NCBI GenBank assembly: GCA_029168955.1 | Contig: JAPDOI010000144.1 | Location: forward strand, 310,001-374,000 | Reading direction: 5' to 3' | Origin: Aplectana chamaeleonis | Taxonomy: Eukaryota; Nematoda; Chromadorea; Rhabditida; Cosmocercidae | Length of the DNA: 64,000 bases | In this document: positions 25,246-36,529 of the stretch, piece after piece | Numbering within the stretch: position 1 is the stretch's first letter | Layout of the letters: each line of letters starts with the position of its first letter | Position numbers and translations under genes: made by a program | The notes under the pieces: model-generated | Seen by the model: only the letters and a program-made list of their open reading frames with translations | Told to the model about the DNA's origin: nothing | The model's database searches: none

Positions 25246-26446
25246 CGGATCTTCGTCTTTGACGCCTTCCAACCTCATTGCCCCACGTTTTTGACGCGCC
25301 AAAGTTTACCAGTGTGGTCCACCGGGCTCAATCATGAAATTGAGCCTGAAAAATGAAAATTGATTTCCAGCGCGAGCGATGCTTTTGAATTGTGCATTTG
25401 TCGTTCGTGTCCTTGAATCAGTAAACTGCGACGCCGTTAATTGGCTGCGTCGCGGCCTACCAAGTCGATGACACGGACAACATGCAAATTATTCGAATAC
25501 GCTTGCGCGCAGACACTCAGAAGAGAGAGTGGAAAACTTGTTACAAGAAGGGATTTAACGATAGTGCTTCATATTTTAGTTCCAGATGTATTTCTGCCAA
25601 TTTTGAAGCTTTTCGCCTCTCAATGTTTGTTTGAAAACTCTAATCGACAACAAGTAAGAAAAATAGTTTCCATTGTCCCCATCCCAAATTTGGAGAGATC
25701 CTCCAAAAATCTGTGTACATAGCTGTGGATCCTCCAAGAAAGCTTTTCATTTTTTAGGAAACAAAAAGGGATCCGAAGTCGGGCGCAACTTCGCAATCGC
25801 ATAGAAAACTGAAATAAGGCCAAATTTTCCTAAAGAAAACAAAACGGGACCCTAATTCCCCGCTAGACCTCTTTGAATTCATTCAAAATATTGGACAAAA
25901 AACGTTTTAATTGAAAAGCGATAGTAAACAAATTTTTTTACTTATTCCGTTCATACTTAAGGTTAGGGAACTGGCGCTAACGCGAGACCCTCAAAGAAAT
26001 TACGCCATAGGTCCCCTTTTAATGCGTATGCAAGCGGAAGATTTTATTTCCCACATTAAAAGTATCGAATTCACGATGTTTCAGCCTCATACGGTACGTG
26101 TCATTTAATTAGGAAGCTGCTAGAAAAACAACCGCCCGGCTTCTATAATGACAACATAATAGCCGTGTCGCAGCTTCCCAAAAAACACGCGGTCTGTACC
26201 TTCTTCATTTTTTTTGCACAAGGTTATCCCAGCTATATGGATGGATGGATGAATGAGTGAATAAATAAATAAAATGAATGTGCGAGTGAATTGCCCGCCG
26301 CAAGAAATATCGACTGTTGGCGATTAATCAGGAATATATGGCGCAATTGCATACAAAACAGTTAATCACGCGTCGAGCTACAGCAGACAAGCAGATGTTG
26401 ACGGATGGCGTATGAAACTGGCTAACAACAAGGCTAGTAACTTTAC
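25246..26446. other. Intronic/intergenic stretch
   Basis: No supported gene. The candidate frame at 25441-25722 (+, 93 codons) has no splice context. GGAT/GAAT microrepeats occur at about 26235-26275. If the 26447 and 15970 exons belong to one gene, this is intron. Confidence 0.35.
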
Positions 26447-26949
26447 CTGGCAGTTGTCTCGTCAAGTGGTTCGGTGGAGCGAATGCGACCCCATGTGGTT
26501 AGCTGACCGCTTTGCCAATGGCCAGAATCAGCGAATGTCAGTTGAAAATCTTCGGTACGATGTCGGCATCTCTCGCGAAGTTGTTCAGAATCTAGCGAGT
26601 CAGTGCTGACAGTACTGGACGCGAATAGTGCCGAATCGCCTCCAAAGTCGAGCTGAGCGATGCGGGTGTCAATGTCAGAGGGCCAAGCATCGTCTTCGGG
26701 ATACAGATGCAGCTCACAGAGCTCCATATGCCCTACAGAGGGACAAGGAGGAGGTGAGCCGTCCGGGAGAGCTGTTGCTGCTACTGCTGGGATGGGGGGC
26801 TGACTGGGTGGCCTCCCCGCGGAGGAATCGATGCGGCGCTCTGCGTCTCTGCCGCGCCGGCGCTCACCCTGCACCAACTCTCCTTCCCACGGGGGACCAG
26901 TCAGCTGGTTCGATGGCTTCTCGTGGCTGAACAATGTGGCGTCACACGG
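26447..26949 (-). CDS. Unknown multi-exon protein, upstream exon
   Basis: A 503-bp exon. The candidate acceptor is CTGCAG ending at 26950 (an alternative TTGTTCAG lies about 20 bp inside). The donor is AG|GTAAAG (26446-26441). It is open from start to end, 167 codons plus 2 bases, so the last two bases (AG) pair exactly with the single leading base of exon A at 16315. The translation has a Pro/Arg-rich segment, then HMELCELHLYPEDDAWPSDI, FGGDSALFASSTVSTDSLDS and QLTFADSGHW. The acidic and Ser/Thr-rich composition suggests a cytoplasmic scaffold or regulatory region. The family is unknown. Assignment to the same gene as exons A-E rests on strand, style and phase only. Further 5' exons must exist, since no start codon is evident. 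Confidence 0.65.
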
Positions 26950-27445
26950 CTGCAGATACGATGATTACGCGCATATACATCCTGTCTATCACAACAAGAT
27001 TAAGTGTTTTATGTATTGAATTTTTTTGTGCCAGGTAATATTTTATTCACAGTGGTATCTCTTCCAGATATGGGCGTAATTAGTTTCACGTTTTGTGGTG
27101 TTTTGGAGATGCTAATGGCGGTTAACGAATTACGACATTTAGGGTTGTAAATAATGAATTTTCGTGAATGGAAATATAGTGAAGTGGTCTTCGTAAAATT
27201 CGTTAATGCAGGATTTAGAGATGCTAATTCTAAGTAGGTGAAAATGAGGTCTTCCTTAGAAATAAAGAATACGTCACGTCGTAACTGCGTGAAAAACTAG
27301 AAGACGGTAATCCAAACATTTGCGACGACGAAGAGGTTGACACATTCAATTCTTTCCGCGACCTTCTCGCGGGAATATGCATAATGGGAAACTTCTGAGT
27401 CGCCGAATCCGCGAAAAGTCGACGCACGAGTAAAAGGCAGCAGCA

Positions 27446-27504
27446 GTAAGTGATAGATTGAACCTAGTGCTTGCAATTTGCGAGATCAGAAATACTTTTT
27501 TCAG
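27446..27504 (+). other. Candidate 59-bp intron
   Basis: The donor GTAAGT at 27446-27451 and acceptor TTTTTTCAG ending at 27504 are both near-consensus for nematodes, and 59 bp is a typical intron size. Joined in the phase that keeps both sides open, it links ..RKVDARVKGSS to RCGEVCIVRV... Confidence 0.35.
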
Positions 27505-27716
27505 GATGTGGAGAAGTATGTATCGTCCGTGTTTCTCAGATAGGAAGCCGTGCTCAGCAATCGGGCGCAAAACCATTTGATCGATGGCTATTTCGCTTCG
27601 TTTTACCGCGCGCTAACTTTCACGCCAAGCAGCGTTGCGGCTTCCTATTTAAACTACACAGATCATACCTCTTCCGCAAACGTTCCGCGAAAGGCGCGGA
27701 TCCCTACGACTTCTGA
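27505..27716 (+). CDS. Possible exon after the 59-bp intron, unknown product
   Basis: Open in one frame from the acceptor to a TGA at 27714-27716: CGEVCIVRVSQIGSRAQQSG and so on, Arg/Phe-rich and basic. The second half (27575-27665) coincides with a word repeated at 31205-31290 and 38577-38655, which argues that part or all of this frame is repeat-derived. No start exon was found. Confidence 0.25.
27575..27665 (+). repeat. Dispersed repeat G copy 1
   Basis: GATGGCTATTTCGC...AAGCAGCGTTGCGGCTTCCT and ATTTAAACTACACAGATCAT match 31205-31290 and 38577-38655. Confidence 0.5.
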
Positions 27717-29699
27717 CGCAGTGATGTCAACGGCGCGAAGTATCGGCTCATTAATCGGCTGATTCTGAGCAACCCTTCTGCGCCGACAACCTCAGCCGAG
27801 TCTGAGCGATTATGCTCACACCTGCAAATCTCATTATGGACGATCTGCAAACTACTTTGGCTGATGAAAATCTGGAACAATTACCCCATTTCAATCCTAA
27901 CGCTCTTTTTCTGGTTTTCCTTTGAGAGTGGCTTAGTGAATCTGTTTTTCTTATCAATCGGAACTGTGCAATTCCCGCATACCGATTGCATGACGCAGTT
28001 GCGTGACGTGTTTCGGGCATTCCTTGTCACCTCTCATTATGCGTAGAGTTTTTCACAATCAGGTGGTGGTGTACTGAGTATTTCTATGTACTGAATGGTT
28101 TGGTTCCGCATGTTTGAAATCTGTTGAAACTCTCTTGTTTTGCGACTTATTGTTAGCATCAGAATAATTTGTGCATTTTGAAGGTTTAAAGAATGAAGCG
28201 TTAATAGTTTCAGTTCACATTCAGTGCAGTAGGTCCTCAACTTGAATGTGTTTACTTCACTGCACAGGCAAGATTTCAGTTATTTCAGTTCTGCAACTTG
28301 TTCCCTCTAAGTTAGTTACGGTTTACGATTCACGAAATCTAATACCTCACTTATGCTCACCCCTACTCTTGCCTCGAAATCTTGAACTGGTGGGAGGTAT
28401 GATCATTCGTAGGTAGGGCCCATTTATTATCTATACTAAGAATTCAGATCTCATGTCGCTACCCCTCCTAGTTTCAGTTACCCCAGTATTGAAAGCTGTG
28501 CAATTGTCTCGTTCATTGCACTAATATTTTCCTAGATTTGGTGAACTTCTACCATGATTCTGTTCAAGTGGGGACAACACTTCTTGCTGCCTATGCTAAT
28601 CACTTTTCCTTGTGCTGTGAAGATGTAAATATTTTTCACAGAATTTGAGTGAATATTTTTGATAAAACAACTGATCGGCTAATTTTGGTTTTTTTTCTTG
28701 GCTTAATGTGTACGATTTTTGTTTCATTTTTTGTCTTCTAGTGCGGACCGCTAGCGGCGTAGCATTAATAAAAATTGATCTGATAATCAGTCAAAAACAG
28801 CGAGGAGCAGGATCTTATATCAATTACTGATAGCGTACGAAACACTAGCCAGTTTAAAAGGTCACATCATGCCCACAAGAATAACTAGCTCTAGAGAATT
28901 CTAGCCACTACTGTAGTGATTGTAGTGCGTTTGTAATCCAACAAACTCTCCCTGCGATCGCAGACGGCCCAAGCGCTAACGATGCTTTAAACTTTGGTTT
29001 TGCTTCTATATAGTTAGCTCCCTTTTCAGTTCTCCTCCGTACGCATTCCTTGGCGTTTTTTTTAAAGAAACAATTTTTGTTCCACTTTCAAACTTCCCAA
29101 ACAAAACAACCTTCCTAAAGAAATGGAATGAGCACCAAAGCTACTTACACTTATTCCGAATGAATTTCATAAAAAAGAAATCATATTGGGATGTGATTTC
29201 CCCTTCCCTGGGAAAAGCGGATTTTTTATAGTTTCATCGCGATGGATCCTATAATGCTCCTTTTTTTGTCGAATATCATCCTCCACTAACCTAATCAAAG
29301 CGAATCATTTTCCTTACGAAGCCCCTATGTATATAATGTTACCGTCTCAGATTTAGTATCAGTCGCACATGTTTTGTGTGACCTCGACCTAATGCGTAGG
29401 GCTGACCATCTGTTCGGAAAACAGACGTCGCAATATGCAATATCCTCGTAATCTTTTAGAAGTCTTATGATAATCACTGCAAAATTGCTTCTTGAAATTG
29501 AAGGCGGCGGAAGAAGGAATACTTGGAGCATTCTAAAAGTTTAGTTGGTTCACACTATTCGGATGAAGAATAGCTCCGTCCTGGGGACAGTTCAGCAAAT
29601 ATTGTGTTTAAACTTTTTAGCCTTGTCCTCCTGTAACCTATCTTTTTCCATCAAAGCCTATGCCGCACTGCATATGGTGTATCTCTAATATGTACAGAA
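27717..29699. other. Gene-free stretch
   Basis: No gene, RNA or repeat copy that I can support. The sequence is AT-rich with T-runs. A small imperfect inverted repeat around CGGCTGATTCTGAGC / GCTCAGACTCGGCTG lies at about 27757-27810. Confidence 0.4.
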
Positions 29700-29900
29700 A
29701 CAGCGTGTAGGTGGGAACATGCTTGCCTGGGGAGCAACCGATGCAGGTTCGAGTCCTGCTTGGGTCAAACGGCTCCACCTCAGCTAAAGTTCGCGTAATA
29801 ATTTTAGTCCGATGAATGGACGGCACTGCGATGGTAGATCACCCCGCGCTAATCGAAACCCCATTCTTCAGCGAGGCCGCCAACCCCGCACGGCCAGTCG
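29700..29900 (+). mobile_element. Possible tRNA-derived SINE
   Basis: A perfect T-arm, GCAGG-TTCGAGT-CCTGC (29742-29758), contains an exact Pol III B-box (GGTTCGAGTCC). Just upstream, TTGC-CTGGGGA-GCAA can form an anticodon arm with a loop that would read GGG. The acceptor ends do not pair, so it is not a working tRNA. The following body at 29829-29900 matches 12433-12510 (GGTAGAT.., ATCGAAA, CCGCACGGCCAG), as expected of a dispersed SINE body. Confidence 0.4.
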
Positions 29901-30838
29901 CCTGGTCCATGCGTCAGACTAAATCGAAAACGGGAACCGTACATAACTTGCAATAACTTCAGGTCACCAATCCTTGAGAAACACGAAATTTTTGAAACAT
30001 TGTCAAAAATAGAGTAGATGTTCCATGAGAAATGGCTTGGTACTTAGACATGGATCGAAAACCGGTTTGCATCCATGATTGCGATATGACGACTGCGCTA
30101 AGGTTTACTGTTTGATGGAAGAGAACTGCTTATAACAACACGGAGGCCCACAAATGTTTTGAAAATGGGTCGTGAGGACACGATAATCACCTGCTAAGAG
30201 AGCGATGTGGACAAGACTGCAACTATAGGAGGGGGGTCCCACTCCATGGGGTGCCCCAAAATTGAGGTCACTAAAGCATCAAAAACACTTAAATCTCCCC
30301 TGCCTGCATTGTTACGAGTTTATTTGTAAAAAAAATTGTATCCTGCATTATAGTCTATCTGTGATATCCATTTGAGTGCCTTTTTTTCTTGTAATATCGA
30401 GCCACCTTGTCTCAACCAATTAATTATTAGGTTTCATCGTCAAGGTGTTTCGGCACGGTCGATCCAGCAACGACTTGGTTGGTCCAAAAAAACGTGTAGG
30501 AGACCTTGTGGCGGTTCAAATATGTATTTGGGATCTAATCAAAACCGTTTCGGACGTTGAAGGCGTCGTTCTGTCGTTACAAGATCCATCATCTCCTAGG
30601 GAATTGAGAAAATCCACAGCAACCGGAGACGATCTGTTGAAGTGAAAGTCAACGAAACTAACTATTTGGACATTCTCGGGAACAAACCCCTCTAAATTTT
30701 GTCTGTGGACTCTTCAACAGAGCGTTTTCCCTCCCCTCCAGATGTTATTCGCTCAGAATCGGTACCACCCGAACTTCTCCCATTGCGTCGCCTGTAGCCG
30801 ACGGCAGCTCGGACGTAGACCAGATAGATGAGCATCTT

Positions 30839-31156
30839 TATCGGAACGAAATCCCAGTCTTCTATTGCGGACAACCGCTATTGCAGCACGCAGCTGGAAG
30901 ATATCCGTGTTGGGAACTCATGATTCCAGCACGATCTCCCGTGTTCCTAGCATGATTTCGCACAAAAGAGGTTGTAGGAAGGAGTAGTTGCACCCATTTC
31001 CGCGCTTCGAATTTCACCCGGGACCACTTCGCTTGAATGGAGTAGCCTAAATATTCGGATGCAGAAGACAAGACAACTCCTCCTCTGATGTGTAACGCGC
31101 ATACAATTCTACAAAAGCGGTTGTCCGCAACTGCGAACCAGAATTTCACCCCGATG
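30839..31156. mobile_element. Palindromic-end MITE, family B copy 2
   Basis: Ends TATCGGAACGAAATCCCAGT..TTGCGGACAACCGCT and the inverse AGCGGTTGTCCGCAACTGCG..ATTTCACCCCGAT. It is longer than the other copies (about 318 bp). The left interior carries the GCAGCACGCAG block shared with 21138-21302. Confidence 0.75.
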
Positions 31157-31204
31157 AGGACAGTAACACACAGGTCTCTCAGAGAGGGGTCGCGCGCGAA
31201 ATCA

Positions 31205-31290
31205 TTGGATTGCTAGCCATCCTCTCTTCCTTTTTCTGCGCGTTAGACCCCCCCTCGAGTAGCGTCGCGGCTTCCTACTTAAATTGAACA
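31205..31290 (+). repeat. Dispersed repeat G copy 2
   Basis: CTAGCCATCCTCTCTTCCTT ... AGCGTCGCGGCTTCCTACTT and AAATTGAACAGACCAT, matching 27575-27665 and 38577-38655. Confidence 0.5.
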
Positions 31291-31960
31291 GACCATTTAG
31301 TGTTTTGTCCTCCCCCTGTCCACTGCCGTTCATTTTTTTTTCAACTTCACGAAGTTGAGAAAAATAGTGAAGAACACTCGCTGAATCCTCTATTTAAAAA
31401 AAATATGAAAAAATTCTAAATCATTTCATTTCCGTCCCTAGAGTCAATTTCGGTGTGTCTGGGTCAGAAGAATTCCCAACGTCGAAAGTGTTTTTTTTGT
31501 TTTGCGCGTCCCAACCTTGCAGGTAGGCGACTCCCCTTTATGCTCCTCCTCCAGACGAAAATTTTTGAAAAATAAGGTTTTAACGCATATGTTTGGATGT
31601 TAGAATCTCTCGAGATTAAGAATGACAAATACTTCGGAAATTGATCCTTTGCATGGACAACTCCATGCGTTCATTGATCCACTCGATTTTCGATTAGTTC
31701 ATGGCCGTTGTCCTTCGCTTCCTCTTCCTTGCTTGCTTATAAGTACCCAAAACTCACGTTCCTGCAGAAAAAAAACGGGGAACACTTTTTATTGTTAACA
31801 CTCCCTTTGAGGGAACGCTTGCGAGCAAGGCTTCACTTTCTTGGAATTGCGTGTCACCGTTGACGAGCTTCCAGTAATCTCAAGTCTCACTTAGATGTTG
31901 ATAGCGGAAAGTGCAAAATTTAATGCCTTTCGTGTTTACTGATTAGTATATACTTGGGCA
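31291..31960. other. Gene-free stretch
   Basis: Nothing supported. It is AT-rich with T- and A-runs. Confidence 0.4.
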
Positions 31961-31969
31961 GAACTGTGA

Positions 31970-32200
31970 AAATTTTCGAATTTTCGAATATATTCGAAAA
32001 TCAAATTTTTCGAATTTCAAATTTTTGAATAAACTCGAAAATGATTTTTTTTTGAATTTATGATTTTCGAATATATTCGAAAAACTGATTTCCGAATTTC
32101 AAATTCTCGAGTATATTCGAAAATCAAAATTTTCGAATTTTCGAATAACTTTTTTGAATTTTCGAATATTTTTTCTATTTTTTGTATAAATTTTCTCGAA
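31970..32200. repeat. TTCGAA-rich degenerate array
   Basis: A dense mixture of TTTTCGAATTTTCGAATATA, ATATTCGAAAATCAAA and relatives. The open frames on both strands (32017-32262 minus, 32060-32248 plus) are by-products of the repeat. Confidence 0.75.
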
Positions 32201-32284
32201 TCCTCAAATGATAGTCCGATTTTAAAAATTGGTTTTGAGCTGTCATAAACTGTGACTATCACTTTGTAGATATATTCATCGGCC

Positions 32285-33116
32285 TACCACAATGTTAGGC
32301 GCTATTCATACGGCACGCGCGTGACGCGCGGGCGTGGCGTTGATGTATTAATAGCCTGATGCCTCGCCCGCGCGCAAAGCGCGTGACGCCCGCTCCGTCA
32401 TGGTGGCGGCCGTAACAATTTTTCGTCAATTTCATTATTGATCCGTCTTCAATTTCATCGTATTTAATAATTATTATAATAATTTAAATTATAATTTTAC
32501 TGTTAACTTCTGCTACTATGATAGTGATCGCATGTACAGAATTTGCTTGCTCGGCAAAGTTAAGACCCATTTTTTTCCGCTCCGCCATAGCGTCGCCGCT
32601 GGAGTATTGATAGTCTCCGCAAGCGCGTCACGCGCGTTTATCACAAGACGCTTGGCTTCAGGCGAGACTTTTCTCTCCGGAGAAGCACCTTATCGCACCC
32701 AAGCGCCGAGTCTCTAGCGCCGCTCTCAAGTCCTACTACTACGCCACGGCGCGGCCTAGGCAAAGTTGTTGCCGCTGAGCCGAGCTTGCACGACTTCAGG
32801 TAGGGGGCAGAGCTGAACACTCAAGCTTGAATCCCTTACGCCACTTTGCCGCCGCGGTAAATGCCGCTTTTCAGCTACACGGAAGCCAGTGTTCTGGATT
32901 ATTGAAAAATTAGCCGGAAGTTGGCAACTAGCTTCTTTCCACATGAGATAGCTGGCGAAATCGATTCGCGATCGGAACAGGCAAAGAGACAGCAAAGCGC
33001 GGCATGCGCCCTATAGCGGTGATAACGATCGAAAACGTTCTCTCCGCCACCGCCGCGTTTTATCATTTTCCTTAAAGAGCGGCATTTGACGCGGCAGCAA
33101 ATGTATCAAAAGGGCG
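32285..33116. other. GC-rich repeat-like block, no gene
   Basis: A CG-rich tract at 32300-32410 (CACGCGCGTGACGCGCGGGC and GCCCGCGCGCAAAGCGCGTG in inverse order) follows GCGCTATTCATAC, a word resembling family I ends. A second GC-rich area spans 32580-33060. Frames are short and unsupported. Confidence 0.4.
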
Positions 33117-33395
33117 TTAGACCAATGGTATAGTTTTGCGACACGAGGTCGCGTCGCTCTGCACAGGGACAGTGACCGCCTCCCGCCCTTTAAATCTGTT
33201 GCTGTCGCAGTGCGCTGTGGCAACGACAGGCATAGGCACATTCGCAGTATGCCAGCCCTCCACGTCACGTCGCAGCCACGAACACGCGCCAACTGTCCCT
33301 ACGACGGCCAGTGTCACTGGTCCGAGGCTGGTCCCGCATTTGTACTAAATGCCATGACTGTTGCTCATGGCAACGACAATGTATACCATTGACCT
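33117..33395. mobile_element. Inverted-terminus element, family U
   Basis: Ends TTAGACCAATGGTATA and, in reverse complement, TAAGGTCAATGGTATA, about 279 bp apart. The interior is GC-rich with long open frames on both strands that I do not accept as genes. Only one copy is seen here. Confidence 0.5.
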
Positions 33396-33525
33396 TAGGC
33401 AAAGTTAATACTCCCGCCGCCGAGAGGCGCGGCGTAGTGCGATCGTCTAAGGGGTCGCTTATACTTTCGCCGCCGAGCGGCGCGCCGAAGTGCAATCCTA
33501 CAATATCGATCGTGCCGCGCCGCGC

Positions 33526-33611
33526 AGGGCTGCGCGTAACTGTGTTTTGTAATTTCGTAAATCGTAAATCGTAGGTTTTTAAAATCCTCGTAATTCGTGA
33601 ATCGTAATTCA
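33526..33611 (+). repeat. Dispersed repeat S copy 1
   Basis: AGGGCTGCGCGTAACTG..TTTTGTAATTTCGTAAATCG, then TCGTAATTCGTGAATCGTAA. It matches 54548-54632 closely, and 57655-57775 more weakly in the opposite arrangement. Confidence 0.65.
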
Positions 33612-34019
33612 CAAGGCCTGAGCAAAACAAAACCTCTCCAGCCGCGTAGACCACTCCAAGCTGATGTTTCTAGAGTACTCATTATAGATTAGTGAGCTCA
33701 ATCGCTCCCGTCCGTATTTCATGTAACTGTTTCTTTGGAACAGGAGGGGTCTGGAAGCTAAAACCCTGGTACTGTACATATCTGCCTGACAGCTACATAA
33801 TAAATGCGAAAACGAGTGAAAAACGGTTTGCATTAGCTGGCCGTTCAAGCCAGCCTATCCCATCGATGGAGCACCTTGTACGATGACGCAATATTTCACA
33901 CGATTCAAGCGTGTGAGAAACCCAAATCGGGCGTGGGGTGAATAGGCCAAGATGATGCTTTGATAGAATGTGCTTTCAAAGTTTCAGCAGAAAAAAAAGA
34001 ACTTCTAATGAAATTATGA

Positions 34020-34330
34020 TTGAGCATTTCGATTATTCGAAATTCAAAAATTCGAATATGCTCCTCAAAATATTCGAATTTCGAATATTATTCGAAAGTC
34101 TGTTTTTGAAACATTCGAATTTAGAATACTATCCGAAAGTCTGTTTTCGAAATATTCGATTTTCAAATATTATTCGAAACCGCTTTTTGTGAAGTATTCG
34201 AATTTCGAATATGTATAGTACTCGAAAGCCCGTTTTCGAAATATTCGAATATCGAGTATTATTCGAAAACAAAAATTTTCGAATTTTGAATGATTCGAAA
34301 TTCGAGAAATCATTCGAATATTTTTTGAAT
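34020..34330. repeat. TTCGAA tandem array, about 42-bp unit
   Basis: About five units built on GAAATATTCGAATTTCGAAT plus ATTATTCGAAAGTCTGTTTT, with each unit drifting. It is related in composition to 31970-32200 but has clearer periodicity. Confidence 0.75.
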
Positions 34331-34339
34331 ACAATTTCA

Positions 34340-34666
34340 TACCATGCCCCCCTGTATTTGCGTCCTTCTCCAAAACAGGGGTGCTGGGCCATTTCCAACG
34401 TCATCGATGTGTGTGGTTTACTTATTGTACCTATTCCTCCACCTACAAACCTCGCCGACGGTGGGAATGGCCCAGCAGCCCTGTTTTGGAGGAGGACGCA
34501 GGAGGTGAATCTCTAGAATGGCAACTTCGGTTGCAATACACGAGGATCAGGCGAACTGCTGTTGAATGGTTTGCAACAGAAGTGTGTCTGGTGGCGTTGT
34601 TTTCGGTGCCATGCCATTCTAATTCCGTAGTTATCTCGTTTGCGTTTACGAGCGTGTACGCTGCCT
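34340..34666. mobile_element. TTAA MITE, subfamily X, left-truncated
   Basis: The right end GTTTACGAGCGTGTACGCTGCCT is followed by TTAA (34667-34670). The interior palindrome CCCCCTGTATTTGCG...AACAGGG / CCCTGTTTTGGAGGAGGACG aligns to the centre of 43566-44026, including GCTGGG(C/T)CAT and ATGGCCCAGCAGCCCTG. The left AGGCAGC terminus is missing. Confidence 0.65.
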
Positions 34667-34690
34667 TTAATGAAGATAGACCCACGGTAT

Positions 34691-34795
34691 ATGAATGTGA
34701 ACGCTAACAACTCCTTCGGAGTGCGTGTCAACTTCCTCCCACACCACAACCTCATTATGATGTACGAAAACGTCTACGACCTCCTCGGAATAGCG
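34691..34795 (+). CDS. Possible first exon, unknown product
   Basis: An ATG at 34691 opens 35 codons (MNVNANNSFGVRVNFLPHHN, then LIMMYENVYDLLGIA) up to a donor-like GCG|GTATGT. The codon choice (AAC, CTC, TAC, GTC) is strongly biased and unlike the neighbourhood. The ATG lies 21 bp after a TTAA MITE end. A possible continuation (KFEIHLSETQRSFLKDENTS, about 34943-35040) lies in an open frame downstream, but I found no convincing acceptor. No family is recognised. Confidence 0.3.
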
Positions 34796-35041
34796 GTATG
34801 TGTAAAGCGTCCTGTTACCCTCTTTCGCGGAAAAACCCAATGTTATATGAACCATGCGCTGCCATGGCTGTTTAGCCAGGGTTTGGGCTGTGGGAAAAAA
34901 AGCATTGTATGACAGCTGCATTACTGGGCCTGACAAATTTGAGATTCATCTAAGTGAAACACAGCGCAGTTTCTTGAAAGATGAAAACACAAGTGCTATC
35001 TGTATTGTGATTGACAACAACGCTCGATGCGTGATACACTA

Positions 35042-35146
35042 CAGTCAGTACGGATCGCAGTGACACTTTGTGTTTCCTAGCGAATTCCGGCGCAAACTCG
35101 GTGCACGCATGTTATAACACATGACTCCGAGTGCGCCAACCTAAAA
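35042..35146. mobile_element. 150-bp palindromic MITE, family A copy 3, right arm truncated
   Basis: The left arm CAGTCAGTACGGATCGCAGT and the centre GGCGCAAACTCGGTGCACGC / GTGCGCCAACCT are present. The right outer arm is missing or diverged after 35146. Confidence 0.65.
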
Positions 35147-36529
35147 AAGGGGCTTTCAGGGAACGTTTTGGTTGCCAACAAGGAGCTATCTATGAGACGG
35201 CATACTATCGACCTGCTGTCAACAACTAACAATGAGATTGCCAACCGAGAGGTTTCAGTGCTCGAAGAACCACTTTTCACGTCGGGGTGGTGAATGTGTT
35301 TAACAGCTCTGATGTTATACATGTCAGCTAGGAACGTGTAATATCTCGCTGGCAACTACATGAGACTGGAGGCTATCAATGAATAAAGACCACATCCTGA
35401 ACCTGCCTTTTTCATTTCTCGTATTTGTGGAAGCAGGCCGGTCGCTTGCAAAGTTGAAAGAACATCAGCGACTGCCGGGTGAGTATAATCCCTTTGCCAA
35501 AGTGGTAGCGCTTCCTACGCAAATTTGACGAGGTCACAAGGTAGATGACAACAGTGTCCCTGTTCGACAAGTTCATCTCCAGTGCTCGTACTTACTAGAA
35601 CGAGCTCTCTACTGACGGAAACGTACGGTTGTTGCTGGTTCCCGATGGAGGAACACTCGCATCAAAACAGTGATGATTGAAGATTGGAAAACAGAAGTCG
35701 AAGGATATAACCGAAAAGAGTAATCGAACACGTTGATATACGCAAACGAAATCTAAAGGTGTCTGCTAGAAAACGAAGAGCATTCATGGCGAGCAACTAA
35801 TTGACTTTTATTCCATTAGGCTAGCTATAGAAAAAGCTATTCTGAGTATGCGAAGTCTGCCATATATGGTTGGCAGTGTGTGGATCGATATGCTTCAGTC
35901 ATTCATTTGGTACCATAAGAAAGCTCCCAGCCTGAAGGCATCAAAGAAGGAATTTATTTCGAAGGGAGCATCGGAAACGATCAAGAAAGCCTCGCCCACT
36001 CCTGCAAAGGCGGGTGCTGCTCCGACCAGAGCTTCCACGATTTGAAAGAAGGCTGCGAGCGTGAGTGAATGAGAAAGCAACTTGAAACTCCGTTGATACT
36101 GATGAATGCGAAAATTGCCGACAGCAAGACTGGGCGACATGCTACAGCTGTGGAGTACAGAGCCACTTAATATCGACATGGAAAGGGATGTGGTTTACTC
36201 CAGGGTCGGGCCAAAACAACAGAGGCCAAAGGACGCTTTACCACACGTCTGTGATTTTCTTGAGGTCGACCAACCACTCCATAATCGATCAAGGGAACTA
36301 CAGTCATCGCGTTTCTACATAGTGGACTAGACCTTAAATCTCAAGGAATAGTCTCTAATTTCTTTACAAGCAAAACACTGCTTGCGAAGCTAGTTTGAAA
36401 ATAATTGTCAATCAAGGATGATGGGGAGTCCCTGGAACTTTGTTCCTAACTTGACGAGCTCTCGAAGGAGAACAGCACAAACGCCCAAGTCAGTTTTTGT
36501 ATTAATGGAAATTAAAACTGATTGATTTT
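35147..36529. other. Stretch with overlapping ambiguous ORFs
   Basis: A plus-strand frame at 35848-36045 starts at a true ATG (MRSLPYMVGSVWIDMLQSFI, then Lys/Ala-rich KKASPTPAKAGAAPTRASTI). The minus strand across the same bases is open for 94 codons (35895-36179) with LAAFFQIVEALVGAAPAFAG. Either could be an exon. Neither has decisive splice signals or a domain I recognise. Confidence 0.25.

Noticed and set aside
29705..29765. Functional tRNA
   Set aside because: The T-arm and B-box are perfect, but the acceptor stem does not pair and the D-arm is poor.
33265..33654. 129-codon minus-strand frame and overlapping plus-strand frames
   Set aside because: They cross family U ends and repeat S in GC-rich sequence, are open on both strands, and have no domain or splice sites.
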